In this document: piece by piece, positions 27,945-35,876 of the stretch | Layout of the letters: each line of letters begins with the position of its first letter | How positions within the stretch are numbered: position 1 is the stretch's first letter | DNA from: Chitinophaga oryziterrae | GTDB lineage: Bacteria > Bacteroidota > Bacteroidia > Chitinophagales > Chitinophagaceae | NCBI RefSeq assembly: GCF_009758125.1 | Contig: NZ_WRXO01000007.1 | Coordinates: forward strand, 124,001-188,000 | DNA length: 64,000 bases | Direction of reading: 5' to 3' | Translations under genes and position numbers: made by a program | Notes under the pieces: generated by a model | What the model saw: the letters and a program-made list of their open reading frames with translations, nothing else | Database searches by the model: none | Told to the model about the DNA's origin: nothing

Positions 27945-28772
27945 ATGAAAGTGAACCAGGCAACAACAACCATCTCTATGATCCATTATCATACAGAAAC
28001 TTCAAGTGTCCGTAACAGGATCACGTTGGAACAACACTTGTTCAGTTTTCTGCTGGAAGGACAAAAGGCCGTTCATTATGCAGGTACTACGGTTCAGATC
28101 AACCCGGGGCAGTTCTTACTGCTTTCAGCCGGGAATTGCCTGATGAGCGAAAAAACGGTATCCGAAAGTGGTACTTATCAAAGCCTGTTGATCTCTTTCG
28201 ATAGCCATTTACTTACAGATTTTTTTGCAGATCATCCCGGATCGGTAACTGCGGTGAACCAGCGTCGTGCAGAACCAGTGCTGTTATTTGAAAAGGATGA
28301 TTTCCTGGTCACCTATACTACCTCGCTTCGCCTTATGCTTGGAACGGGAAAGCCTATATCTGCGCAGATGCAAAAAATCAAATTGAATGAACTACTCCTA
28401 TATCTTTGCGACAATTATCCTGGCCAAGTGCAAAAGTTTCAGAACGTGGGTAAACTGGCCGATAACGAACTGCTGATCAGGCAAGCTGTTACAGCGAACA
28501 TTGATTACCCCGTTACTGTAGACGAACTGGCTTTTCTATGCCATACCAGTCTTTCTACATTCAAAAGGCGGTTCGCAGATATCTATGGGACTTCACCCAA
28601 CAAGTGGTTTTTAGAAAAACGTATGGAAAAAGCCGCTCAATTGCTTAAAAAGGGCAATCAAAAAGCCAGCGAGATCTACCTGGAGGTAGGTTATGAAAAC
28701 CTGTCAAGCTTTATCCAGTCATTTAAACAGGTATATGGCGTCACCCCGAAACAATATCAGTTAGCTGGATAG
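27945..28772 (+). CDS. AraC-family transcriptional regulator (ExsA-like)
   Basis: A 275-aa regulator. Residues ~1-150 form a cupin-like sensor (HYAGTTVQINPGQFLLLSAGN), and the last ~100 residues hold the two helix-turn-helix motifs of AraC proteins: VTVDELAFLCHTSLSTFKRRF with the PNKWFLEKRMEKAA linker helix, then ASEIYLEVGYENLSSFIQSFKQVYGVTPKQY. It probably activates nearby genes; the DinB-like gene starts 90 bp downstream in the same direction and is the most likely target. The ligand is unknown. Confidence 0.9.
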   Translation: MKVNQATTTISMIHYHTETSSVRNRITLEQHLFSFLLEGQKAVHYAGTTVQINPGQFLLLSAGNCLMSEKTVSESGTYQSLLISFDSHLLTDFFADHPGSVTAVNQRRAEPVLLFEKDDFLVTYTTSLRLMLGTGKPISAQMQKIKLNELLLYLCDNYPGQVQKFQNVGKLADNELLIRQAVTANIDYPVTVDELAFLCHTSLSTFKRRFADIYGTSPNKWFLEKRMEKAAQLLKKGNQKASEIYLEVGYENLSSFIQSFKQVYGVTPKQYQLAG

Positions 28773-28861
28773 CAACTGACCAATTCCTTTTATTTAAGAC
28801 CCATCCAAGCCTATGGACGGTCGCGTATGTGTCTGCCGGGCTTTATTTTATCTTCATCAAT

Positions 28862-29365
28862 ATGGACAAAACCTATTTTCAGGAACTTACCGCTTACATT
28901 ATCGAGACGAACAAGATCATCTGCGTATGGCTGGAACAACTCGATAATAACCAATGGAAGCAGACGATAACGAGTAGCTTCGATAGCATAGAAAAAACAA
29001 CGCTCCACCTTGTAAGCGCACAGCTTGTCTGGATCGACTACTGGAGTAACAATCCAGCGCCAGTTTTTCTGTCAACTGTATTCAACGGAGGCAAAGCTGA
29101 ATTATTGACCATTTGGCGGCAATCGTCAACGTTGCTAAAAATGGTCATTGATCAATACCCGGAAGCGGATTACTCGAAGAATGTACGCATTAAGTGGGGA
29201 ACCGAATTTTATGAATTGAAATTCTGGCAGACGTTTGCGCACTTTGTCAATCACTCAACCTATCACCGCGGGCAATTGGTGACTATGCTGCGTACGGCAG
29301 GATTTCGTTCGCTTTCATCCACCGACCTTTTCAACTTCTTTTTACAAAGAGGCAATTATGACTGA
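28862..29365 (+). CDS. DinB-family protein
   Basis: A 167-aa four-helix-bundle protein. I place the start at ATG 28862 (MDKTYFQELT); an alternative start 33 bp upstream adds eleven hydrophobic residues not expected in the family. The metal-binding histidines are seen in the first helices (TTLHLVSAQLVW) and the closing HFVNHSTYHRGQL motif. DinB/YfiT-like proteins are metal-dependent hydrolases or thiol transferases; substrate is unknown. It follows the AraC gene by 90 bp and may be under its control. Confidence 0.8.
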   Translation: MDKTYFQELTAYIIETNKIICVWLEQLDNNQWKQTITSSFDSIEKTTLHLVSAQLVWIDYWSNNPAPVFLSTVFNGGKAELLTIWRQSSTLLKMVIDQYPEADYSKNVRIKWGTEFYELKFWQTFAHFVNHSTYHRGQLVTMLRTAGFRSLSSTDLFNFFLQRGNYD

Positions 29366-29458
29366 CCTCGCTGCCTTATGAGAACCAAATTGATTATAAA
29401 TCGTTATCAAATTCGAACTCCTTATTAATTGGAAACTAGCTGATTAATGCTATAACTG

Positions 29459-29545
29459 GACAAAGCACCTGCTCCATAAATGGTTAAACCATCGTGGCGG
29501 CAAACGTGTCTGGACATGGAATAAGATTGCGAAGCTCAAGCATTA
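29459..29545 (+). pseudogene. remnant of group II intron reverse transcriptase C-terminus
   Basis: About 87 bp that translate to TKHLLHKWLNHRGGKRVWTW and then NKIAKL, nearly identical to the C-terminus of the reverse transcriptase at 31683-32990 (LLHKWLNHRGGKRVWTWDKIMKL). Similarity begins and ends abruptly and no other part of the gene is present. It is a scrap of an earlier intron copy or of a deletion event. The rest of 29366-29838 shows no gene that I can support. Confidence 0.8.
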
Positions 29546-29838
29546 TACATCCCTGAAGACTTTACTAAGTTTTTTTACTGGGTGAAAGAAAGAACGGAAA
29601 CTATTCCACTGCCTCCACAAAGAACGATGATAGTCGTGAAATACACCGGGATGATATTGTTGCTGATTCTGATTGTGTATTAGGCTACAGTGGAAAATTA
29701 ACAAGATAATAAGGATGATCTAAACCTAACCTGATTCATAATCGCATTTCCCGGTGATAACCGCACTTTGGGATCACAGTTCAAACTATACCTATCCTCA
29801 GGTAAGCCCTTTTTATAATTTTTTAATGTTACCGATCA

Positions 29839-30897
29839 ATGATAAAACACGCTAAGTCGATTTCCGGAATCAACGGTTTCTATACAGATGAAAGTCATAA
29901 TCTTATTTATTACATTCAGCACCAGACGGGAGGTCTGACGATCTATTGTATGGATGTCTCCACGTTTGAGATAACGTCCTGGCAAATCTTCATTGCCCTC
30001 CCGGAAAATACTTTTTTTAGTGCGTGGAATGTTAGACACGGCTACATTTTTCTGAATTTCTCAGGAAGCCTTCATATCTATCGAGTGACCGACGCCAGCC
30101 TCCGTGCAATTCATAAGGGAGCATATCACTGCAGCGATACTGAATCTTTTATAATGGAAGTTGCTGATGGTTCAACATTCAATCTTGTGAAACGCAGTCT
30201 CGAACACGACGAGATTCTTTGGATTATTCCGGACTTTCCTAATGCTTTTGTACAGTGTGCTGGAAAATACCTGATAGCATCGCCGAAGGAAGACAGGCGA
30301 CACAGTTTGATTGGATATTCCGGAGTAACCGGCGAAAAACTATGGACGGTAGACGTTTCGAACTATGGAACAGCCAGGATCAATCCTTTCCTACCTCAAG
30401 AACCGTGCAGTATCTGCGGAGAGATTCTTATTCATCAAGACCTTGCAGCGGTTCTGCTTTCTGTTGGTAAACTTCTTGTTCTCGAACTTTTTTCCGGCAG
30501 GCAGCATGCCTTGATACCAGATTTTGGGACGAATGTTTTTTTGACGAATGATGGAAAAGTCTACGAAATGACAAAGAACAGGTATGGCTTTGCAGACCTC
30601 CAGGAAGGAAAATATATCCCAGTAAGACAAGACTGGGGCACTACCGACAAAGAGATTTTCGCAGGAGGTTTTTTGACCAGGTTTTCCTTATCCGTTAATC
30701 ATGTATATGGATGCACTACCAGTGGGTTACTTTTTACATTACATAGAGACTCTGGAAGAATTTTGGAAAAACAGAAGCTTCCTTTACCCATCGACGGCTT
30801 CGTTCCAGCGATCTATTTCCCCTATATAATTGGATTGAGACTAATCGTCCTTGATAATGAAGGAACCATACATTTATATAAATTATCGCCACAGTAA
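29839..30897 (+). CDS. cytosolic beta-propeller protein, possible orphan immunity protein
   Basis: A 352-aa protein with no signal peptide, made of repeated blade-like strands (LIGYSGVTGEKLWTVDVS, LLFTLHRDSGRILEKQKL, LIVLDNEGTIHLYKL). The fold and size match the candidate immunity protein at 8839-9834, though sequence identity appears low. It stands alone, with a terminator-like hairpin 115 bp downstream and the group II introns after it. In polymorphic-toxin loci, orphan immunity genes are often kept near mobile elements; that role here is inference. It could equally be an unrelated PQQ-like protein. Confidence 0.55.
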   Translation: MIKHAKSISGINGFYTDESHNLIYYIQHQTGGLTIYCMDVSTFEITSWQIFIALPENTFFSAWNVRHGYIFLNFSGSLHIYRVTDASLRAIHKGAYHCSDTESFIMEVADGSTFNLVKRSLEHDEILWIIPDFPNAFVQCAGKYLIASPKEDRRHSLIGYSGVTGEKLWTVDVSNYGTARINPFLPQEPCSICGEILIHQDLAAVLLSVGKLLVLELFSGRQHALIPDFGTNVFLTNDGKVYEMTKNRYGFADLQEGKYIPVRQDWGTTDKEIFAGGFLTRFSLSVNHVYGCTTSGLLFTLHRDSGRILEKQKLPLPIDGFVPAIYFPYIIGLRLIVLDNEGTIHLYKLSPQ

Positions 30898-31012
30898 TAA
30901 TAAATTACTATAAAGAAAAACTCAATTTTACCCCAATGCAGTTCATCGTTTTATACTGCAAAGTTTAGCTTAAGAAGGAGTTAATTCGTGGAAATAATTC
31001 GAAGAAGAAACA

Positions 31013-31038
31013 GCCTTCAAATCTTTCGACTTGAAGGC
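31013..31038. terminator. hairpin terminator (GCCTTCAA stem)
   Basis: Arms GCCTTCAAATC (31013-31023) and GACTTGAAGGC (31028-31038) pair over 11 bp with one A-C mismatch, loop TTTC, followed by TTTAAAG. It lies 115 bp after the beta-propeller gene. A near-identical hairpin occurs at 38646-38671. Confidence 0.65.
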
Positions 31039-31046
31039 TTTAAAGC

Positions 31047-31077
31047 TTGCGGAGAAAGAGGGACAACTTTCGATTGC
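31047..31077 (-). other. degenerate tRNA-3'-end-like sequence
   Basis: Immediately after the hairpin is CTTGCGGAGAAAGAGGGA, which aligns with CTTGCGGGGCTGCGAGGGA behind the twin hairpin at 38646-38671. There, the continuation is a tRNA T-loop-like TTCGAAT on the minus strand; here it has decayed. It is read as an old attachment-site relic, with low certainty. Confidence 0.3.
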
Positions 31078-31682
31078 GCTGTGCAAAGTCCGTGAGGTGG
31101 GGATTTATAAATGAAACACCTCGAAATTACCCGGCAGGTAAACAGCCCTGCCCGATAAGGTCTAGTCAACCACCGGAAGCGAGTCTTGCGTAGTTATTAG
31201 AAATGGTGGCACGAAGCGTAGACAGCGACTGCTGACGGTATGCTATTGAACCTCGAAACTGTCCTCAACGTTGAAGCTTTAGTTGTTCGAAATGCTAAGG
31301 CAACATCTAACCTGCGTTATTGACGAGCAGGGGCGATTCGACCGGGGTCTTAGAACATATCAAAGGCAGACAGGGGTAATACGGGAACACAGGAGAGCCT
31401 AACGTCTCCAAACGAAAGCCGGTTATAATGGATTGACCGAACAAGAATAATCCAAGCGTGCAGGGTCTATATCGCCACCTTATTATGCGCAAAGAAAAGA
31501 CGATATCGAGAGGTATCTGAACCGAGAGAAATCGAAGGTAAAGAGAAGGACGAAGGCAGTCTTAGCATCCTCATAGTACTGTTTGAAGGGTGGGAAATCA
31601 GCTCTATGAAAGCCACTTATTAAGGAAGGGGGATGTCTGTTTACGGAACTAGCATCTTAGCAACACTAAATGTACCAGAGAC

Positions 31683-32990
31683 ATGAAAGAAGTGTTAACA
31701 GTAGAGATGCAGATAGCGGCAAGGGTAAGGAAATACCCGGGAGAAGCCCTGACGAACCTGCATGAGTTTATTGATGTTGGATTGTTGAATGCCTGCTTCG
31801 ATTCCCTGAATAAGAAAGGGGCAAGCGGAGTAGATGCAGAAAAATGGATCGACTACCATCAACAGAGAAACGAAAGAATACCACAGCTATTATCGGCTTT
31901 CAAGAGCGGTACATACCGCGCACCCAATATCCGCAGGGTATTTATACCGAAAGGAGATGGGAAATTGAGGCCGCTAGGTCTTCCTACAGTTGAAGATAAG
32001 CTACTTCAGACATCGGTATCCAGAATCCTGACCCCGATATATGAAGAAATATTCTATCAGCATTCATATGGGTTTAGGCCAGGCAAATCTCAGCACCAGG
32101 CACTGGAAGCGTTATCCAGAGAAGTGAGTTTAAATAGGAAGCGCTACATCATAGACGCTGATATGCAAAACTACTTTGGGAGTATCAATCACCAATACCT
32201 GCGGGAGTTCCTTGACCTGAAGATAAAAGATGGCGTGATAAGGAAAATGATAGACAAATGGCTGAAGGCTGGCATATTGGAAAACAGACAGGTGATATAT
32301 CCAACAGAGGGAACGCCACAGGGTGGTAGTATCTCTCCGTTGATCAGCAACGTTTTTCTGCACTATGTTCTGGATGCATGGTTCAAAGAACAAATCCAGC
32401 CATTACTGAAAGGGAGCAGCTTTATCATTCGCTTTGCAGATGACTTTCTGTTAGGGTTTACTAACAGGGAGGATGCGCTGCGAGTTATGGAAGTGTTGCC
32501 GAAACGTCTAGGGAAATTTGGATTGACCTTACATCCTGAAAAGACCAGATTGATAGATCTGGACGAAGAAAAAGGAAAGGATAATCATCCAAAGAAAACG
32601 TTCGACTTTCTAGGGTTTACCCATTACATGAGTAAAAGTCGGAAAGGCAATCTTATCCTGAAACGCAAAACAAGCAGTAAGAAACTGAATTTGGCTTTGA
32701 TGCGATTGAGTGATTGGATTAAGTTCTATAGACACAAGCTTCCTATAACGGAGCTTATAACGGAACTAAACCAAAAGCTACGCGGCCATTATGCCTATTA
32801 TGGTATTACATTTAATAGTCGGCGACTAAACGCTTACTTCATGCAGACAAAACGGCTACTCCATAAATGGTTAAACCATCGTGGAGGCAAACGAGTCTGG
32901 ACATGGGATAAGATCATGAAACTGACTACTGAGTGGATACCTCTTGTACAACCAAGAATCTATCACAGCTACCTTTTAGCGAAGCCGTAA
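31683..32990 (+). CDS. group II intron reverse transcriptase/maturase (outer intron)
   Basis: A 435-aa reverse transcriptase encoded in domain IV of the outer intron. Finger and palm motifs are seen: KGDGKLRPLGLPTVEDKLLQ (RT2-like), SYGFRPGKSQHQAL, the YxDxDxxxYFGSINH segment, TPQGGSISPLISN (RT4), the catalytic FADD in IIRFADDFLLGF, and KTFDFLGFTHY (RT7), then a maturase/X domain with LRGHYAYYGI. There is no HNH endonuclease domain, so mobility would rely on nicked or single-stranded targets. Length is typical of endonuclease-less intron proteins. A scrap of the same family lies at 29459-29545. Confidence 0.9.
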   Translation: MKEVLTVEMQIAARVRKYPGEALTNLHEFIDVGLLNACFDSLNKKGASGVDAEKWIDYHQQRNERIPQLLSAFKSGTYRAPNIRRVFIPKGDGKLRPLGLPTVEDKLLQTSVSRILTPIYEEIFYQHSYGFRPGKSQHQALEALSREVSLNRKRYIIDADMQNYFGSINHQYLREFLDLKIKDGVIRKMIDKWLKAGILENRQVIYPTEGTPQGGSISPLISNVFLHYVLDAWFKEQIQPLLKGSSFIIRFADDFLLGFTNREDALRVMEVLPKRLGKFGLTLHPEKTRLIDLDEEKGKDNHPKKTFDFLGFTHYMSKSRKGNLILKRKTSSKKLNLALMRLSDWIKFYRHKLPITELITELNQKLRGHYAYYGITFNSRRLNAYFMQTKRLLHKWLNHRGGKRVWTWDKIMKLTTEWIPLVQPRIYHSYLLAKP

Positions 32991-33544
32991 ATAGAGGAAC
33001 CGTGTGCAGGAAATCTGCTCGCACGGGTGTGCGTCCAGCAAAGGTGGACATATCCAATGGGTGCAAGTCCCATCAGAGTAAAAGTCAAAGCTCTGTAGCT
33101 AAATGACATGGGAGGAAGAAATGAATTTCATGAAGCTCATTGAAAAGTGATCTGTAAAGCAGGTTATGCAAATTACCAGGCCGTAACGAAAGTGAATGCA
33201 TAGATAGCCTCGAAAGAGCATAATTCCAGCAGGCCGAGCTAATATCCGTGTAGCGAAGGCAGTATGTCTCTCCGAATTGACTGAAACGGGAAATGACACA
33301 GCTGGCGGGGTGGTAGCAACAGCATGGTAATAAGGATATGTATCGCAACTGGAGATACCCTCCTCATCCCGGAAAGAAATGACCGGAAAAAGGTAGGTTC
33401 TATAACTTAATAATAAGGAAATGAACCGAAGATGAAAGGGAGTCGGACAGGGGAATAGTAGCGATGAAATTCTCTAATAGGAATGGAGCGAAGTCCCCTT
33501 ACTAATGATCAATTTTCTAACAAAAATGGGAGGCAAAGACGACA

Positions 33545-34840
33545 ATGATAAAAACGTCTATCACATTGCAGGAACTGAGGAAGAAAATATATATTAAGGC
33601 CAAGGCTGACAAGTCACATCGCTTTTGGGGATTGTATGTTCATATCTGTAAGATGGAGACGTTGGAAGAGGCTTATCGATTAGCAAAAGCTAATAACGGG
33701 GCACACGGACTGGATAAAATAACGTTTGATGATATAGAACAAACCGGAAGACAACAGTTCTTACAGAACATACATGAGGATTTAATAAATGACAGTTACC
33801 AACCACAGCGCAACCGGATAGTTGAAATACCTAAGGCCAATGGCAAAACCAGGAAGCTTGGTATCGCTAACATTCGCGATCGTGTAGTGCAGGTAGCAAC
33901 CAAGCTGATATTGGAACCTGTATTTGAAGCTGATTTTCAGGATGGCTCTTATGGTTACCGGCCAAAACGTACAGCACATCAAGCAATAGAAAGAGTAGCA
34001 CAAGCAATAGTAAATGCTAAAACAAGAGTAATAGATTTAGATTTACGTGCTTACTTCGATACGGTAAAACATCACATATTATTGCGGAAAGTAGCAGAAA
34101 GGGTGAGCGACGAAAAGATTCTCCGACTTCTGAAACAAATGCTAAAAGCAGGAGGGAAAGAAGGCGTTCCACAAGGATCTGGACTATCTCCATTGCTAAG
34201 CAATATTTACCTGAATGAAGTTGATAAAATGCTTGAAAAAGCAAAAGAAGCAACGAGGGAAGGAAAATATACGCATATTGAATATACCCGTTTTGCAGAT
34301 GATGCGGTAATACTTGTAGATGAACATCAAAGGTATGACTGGCTATGGGAAGGAATCAGAAAGCGCCTTTTTGAGGAACTGAATAAATTAAAGGTTGAGA
34401 TAAACGAAGAAAAGACAAAGTTCCTTGATCTAAACAAAGGAGAAAGTTTTGGGTTTCTAGGATTTGATTTTAGGAAAGTAAAATCGCTGACTGGAAAATG
34501 GCGGGCAAATTATCAGCCCAAAATGCAAGCGAGACTTAACCTAATGGGAAAGATACGGGATGTCTTTAAGCGTTTAGAATCACAGCCATTAACCCGCGTT
34601 CGGGATATTATAAATCCAATACTGAGAGGTTGGGTGCAGTACTTTCGGGTAGGGCATTCCAGTAAGACGTTTGGGTATATAAAAGATTGGCTGACCAGGA
34701 AAATCCGTCGTCATTTGAAGAAAGCCAAAAGATTGAAAGGCTTCGGTTGGAACTTATGGAGTACAAAGGGTTTATACGCTATCTACAATATTTATAGCGA
34801 CTTTAATATATCCCCGCGGAAAGTGTCCCCAACGCGATAG
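33545..34840 (+). CDS. ltrA: group II intron reverse transcriptase/maturase (inner intron)
   Basis: A 431-aa group II intron reverse transcriptase of the ltrA type. Motifs in order: KANGKTRKLGIANIRDRVVQ, SYGYRPKRTAHQAI, VIDLDLRAYFDTVKHHILL, VPQGSGLSPLLSNIYL, the catalytic FADD in YTRFADDAVILV, SFGFLGFDF, and a maturase (GIIM) domain with LRGWVQYFRVGHSSKTFGYIKDWL. It has no HNH endonuclease domain. It differs clearly from the outer intron's protein, so the two introns belong to different lineages rather than being duplicates. It would bind its own intron RNA, assist splicing and drive retromobility. Confidence 0.9.
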   Translation: MIKTSITLQELRKKIYIKAKADKSHRFWGLYVHICKMETLEEAYRLAKANNGAHGLDKITFDDIEQTGRQQFLQNIHEDLINDSYQPQRNRIVEIPKANGKTRKLGIANIRDRVVQVATKLILEPVFEADFQDGSYGYRPKRTAHQAIERVAQAIVNAKTRVIDLDLRAYFDTVKHHILLRKVAERVSDEKILRLLKQMLKAGGKEGVPQGSGLSPLLSNIYLNEVDKMLEKAKEATREGKYTHIEYTRFADDAVILVDEHQRYDWLWEGIRKRLFEELNKLKVEINEEKTKFLDLNKGESFGFLGFDFRKVKSLTGKWRANYQPKMQARLNLMGKIRDVFKRLESQPLTRVRDIINPILRGWVQYFRVGHSSKTFGYIKDWLTRKIRRHLKKAKRLKGFGWNLWSTKGLYAIYNIYSDFNISPRKVSPTR

Positions 34841-34871
34841 GCGAATAAACTTTCATAAGAAGTCATTAGGA

Positions 34872-34904
34872 AAGCGCAGTGCGTTAAATGCGCACGCTGC
34901 GTTT
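34872..34904 (+). ncRNA. domain V of the inner group II intron
   Basis: A 33-nt hairpin with nine lower base pairs including the catalytic AGC triad (34873-34875, G paired with U), a U-G pair closing the lower helix, a two-base AC bulge on the 3' side, a four-pair upper helix and a UAAAU loop. This is the catalytic core of a group II intron and appears intact. Confidence 0.75.
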
Positions 34905-35178
34905 GACGTGGCGGGTGGTGGAAACATTGACTGCGGTCTAATGCGCCACTGCTCGACCCTACCTGTGGGGGAGCGGGGAGGTAACGAACCGCTCTACCCG
35001 GAACCTGTTTGTGGCAAATTTGCTCCAAATCTGCCAATTTCTGAGTATATTACAGGAGTAAGAATTCATAGACCTCCTCTCTTTCAGTATATACTAACTT
35101 AAATTAAAAAAGATAGCGATAGAACGTTGTTTTAGAAGTGCAATTTTTTCTTTTGTACTAAACTGGAATAACGCTTAA

Positions 35179-35874
35179 TTACATGTCCTTTGTGATATAC
35201 ATCAAACTTTCTTTCTGTTCTATAGATTCCAAATCCCAATAAAGAAACCCAGAACTATGTTGCAACTCATAATAATCAGGCGACCATGCACTCCATGTAT
35301 CACTGCCTTCTAAGGTACGATAGTATAATTGCTGCTCTCGATAATAATATTTAATGACGACAAACTCATTGTAAGGAGTTACATGCCGATTAAAACTTGA
35401 TAACGAATCGAGCACATTAGAGCTCATTTTTTTATACCCAATTGTCTTCAACAAGAATTGAACCTTTATAGATGAATCTCCCAAATTGCTCTCTATTAGG
35501 GTCAAATAATACCCTGATCCATTTTGTTTAAAGACAAAAGTTTTGGATGTATCTGAGATACAAGCAGAAATCCTAACAGTTCTTTCATTATTATGACCTT
35601 TGCTATCAAAAGCATCTTCAGGCAAAAAAAAGCTGGTTTCATTATTATATATTATAGTGTCTATCCTGTACAGTTTTCCATTTATAATATGTTTCAACCG
35701 GATTAAATGCCCATTCAGATATTCAGGAGTTACATTTGAACCTTTAATATCAAAGAATCCAAAGTCCGGATATTTAACATTGTATTTGCTATTGATTCCT
35801 TCATTAGATGCAGGTCCGCATGCTAGAACAAACAGCAATAGCGATATCACATTAATATTTCTTATTCTTTTCAT
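35179..35874 (-). CDS. lipoprotein, candidate immunity protein of the mini-RHS toxin
   Basis: A 231-aa lipoprotein: MKRIRNINVISLLLFVLAC gives a signal peptide and lipobox with lipidated Cys at about residue 19. The start is set at this ATG, 2 bp after the stop of the mini-RHS gene; an upstream in-frame start would spoil the signal peptide. The mature part is beta-rich with no family that I recognise. Immediate position after an RHS protein with a toxin-like C-terminus is the standard place for its immunity gene. An envelope location implies that the effector acts in the periplasm or outside the cell. The role is inference. Between 35001 and 35178 I see no further gene. Confidence 0.6.
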   Translation of the reverse strand: MKRIRNINVISLLLFVLACGPASNEGINSKYNVKYPDFGFFDIKGSNVTPEYLNGHLIRLKHIINGKLYRIDTIIYNNETSFFLPEDAFDSKGHNNERTVRISACISDTSKTFVFKQNGSGYYLTLIESNLGDSSIKVQFLLKTIGYKKMSSNVLDSLSSFNRHVTPYNEFVVIKYYYREQQLYYRTLEGSDTWSAWSPDYYELQHSSGFLYWDLESIEQKESLMYITKDM

Positions 35875-35876
35875 AA

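Larger units (their letters stand above)
33027..34960 (+). mobile_element. inner group II intron, inserted in domain V of the outer intron
   Basis: The 5' end carries the intron consensus GTGTGCG (GUGYG at 33027 or 33029) followed by typical domain I hairpins (GTCC...GGAC; ATGGG...CCCAT). A reverse transcriptase gene follows at 33545-34840, then an intact domain V at 34872-34904, then a probable domain VI (GTGGCG...CGCCAC) ending near CTCGAC at 34957. The exact 3' end is uncertain by a few bases. Insertion at this point splits the outer intron's domain V. Confidence 0.7.
31081..35000 (+). mobile_element. outer group II intron, interrupted by a second group II intron
   Basis: Structured non-coding sequence (31081-31682) precedes a reverse transcriptase gene, and a domain V-like hairpin begins at 32998 (GAACCGTGTGCAG...CTGCTCGCACGG). 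This hairpin has the expected lower helix, U-G closing pair, two-base bulge and small loop, but its last three or so bases are missing exactly where the 5' consensus of a second intron starts (33027). After that second intron, 34963-35000 gives a domain VI-like stem (GAGCGG/CCGCTC with an unpaired A in CTCTACCCGG) as expected at the 3' end of the first intron. The 5' boundary is uncertain: GTGCA at 31081 only partly fits GUGYG. The 3' end could lie up to 4 bp further. The domain V triad reads AAC rather than AGC, so splicing may be impaired. Confidence 0.6.
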
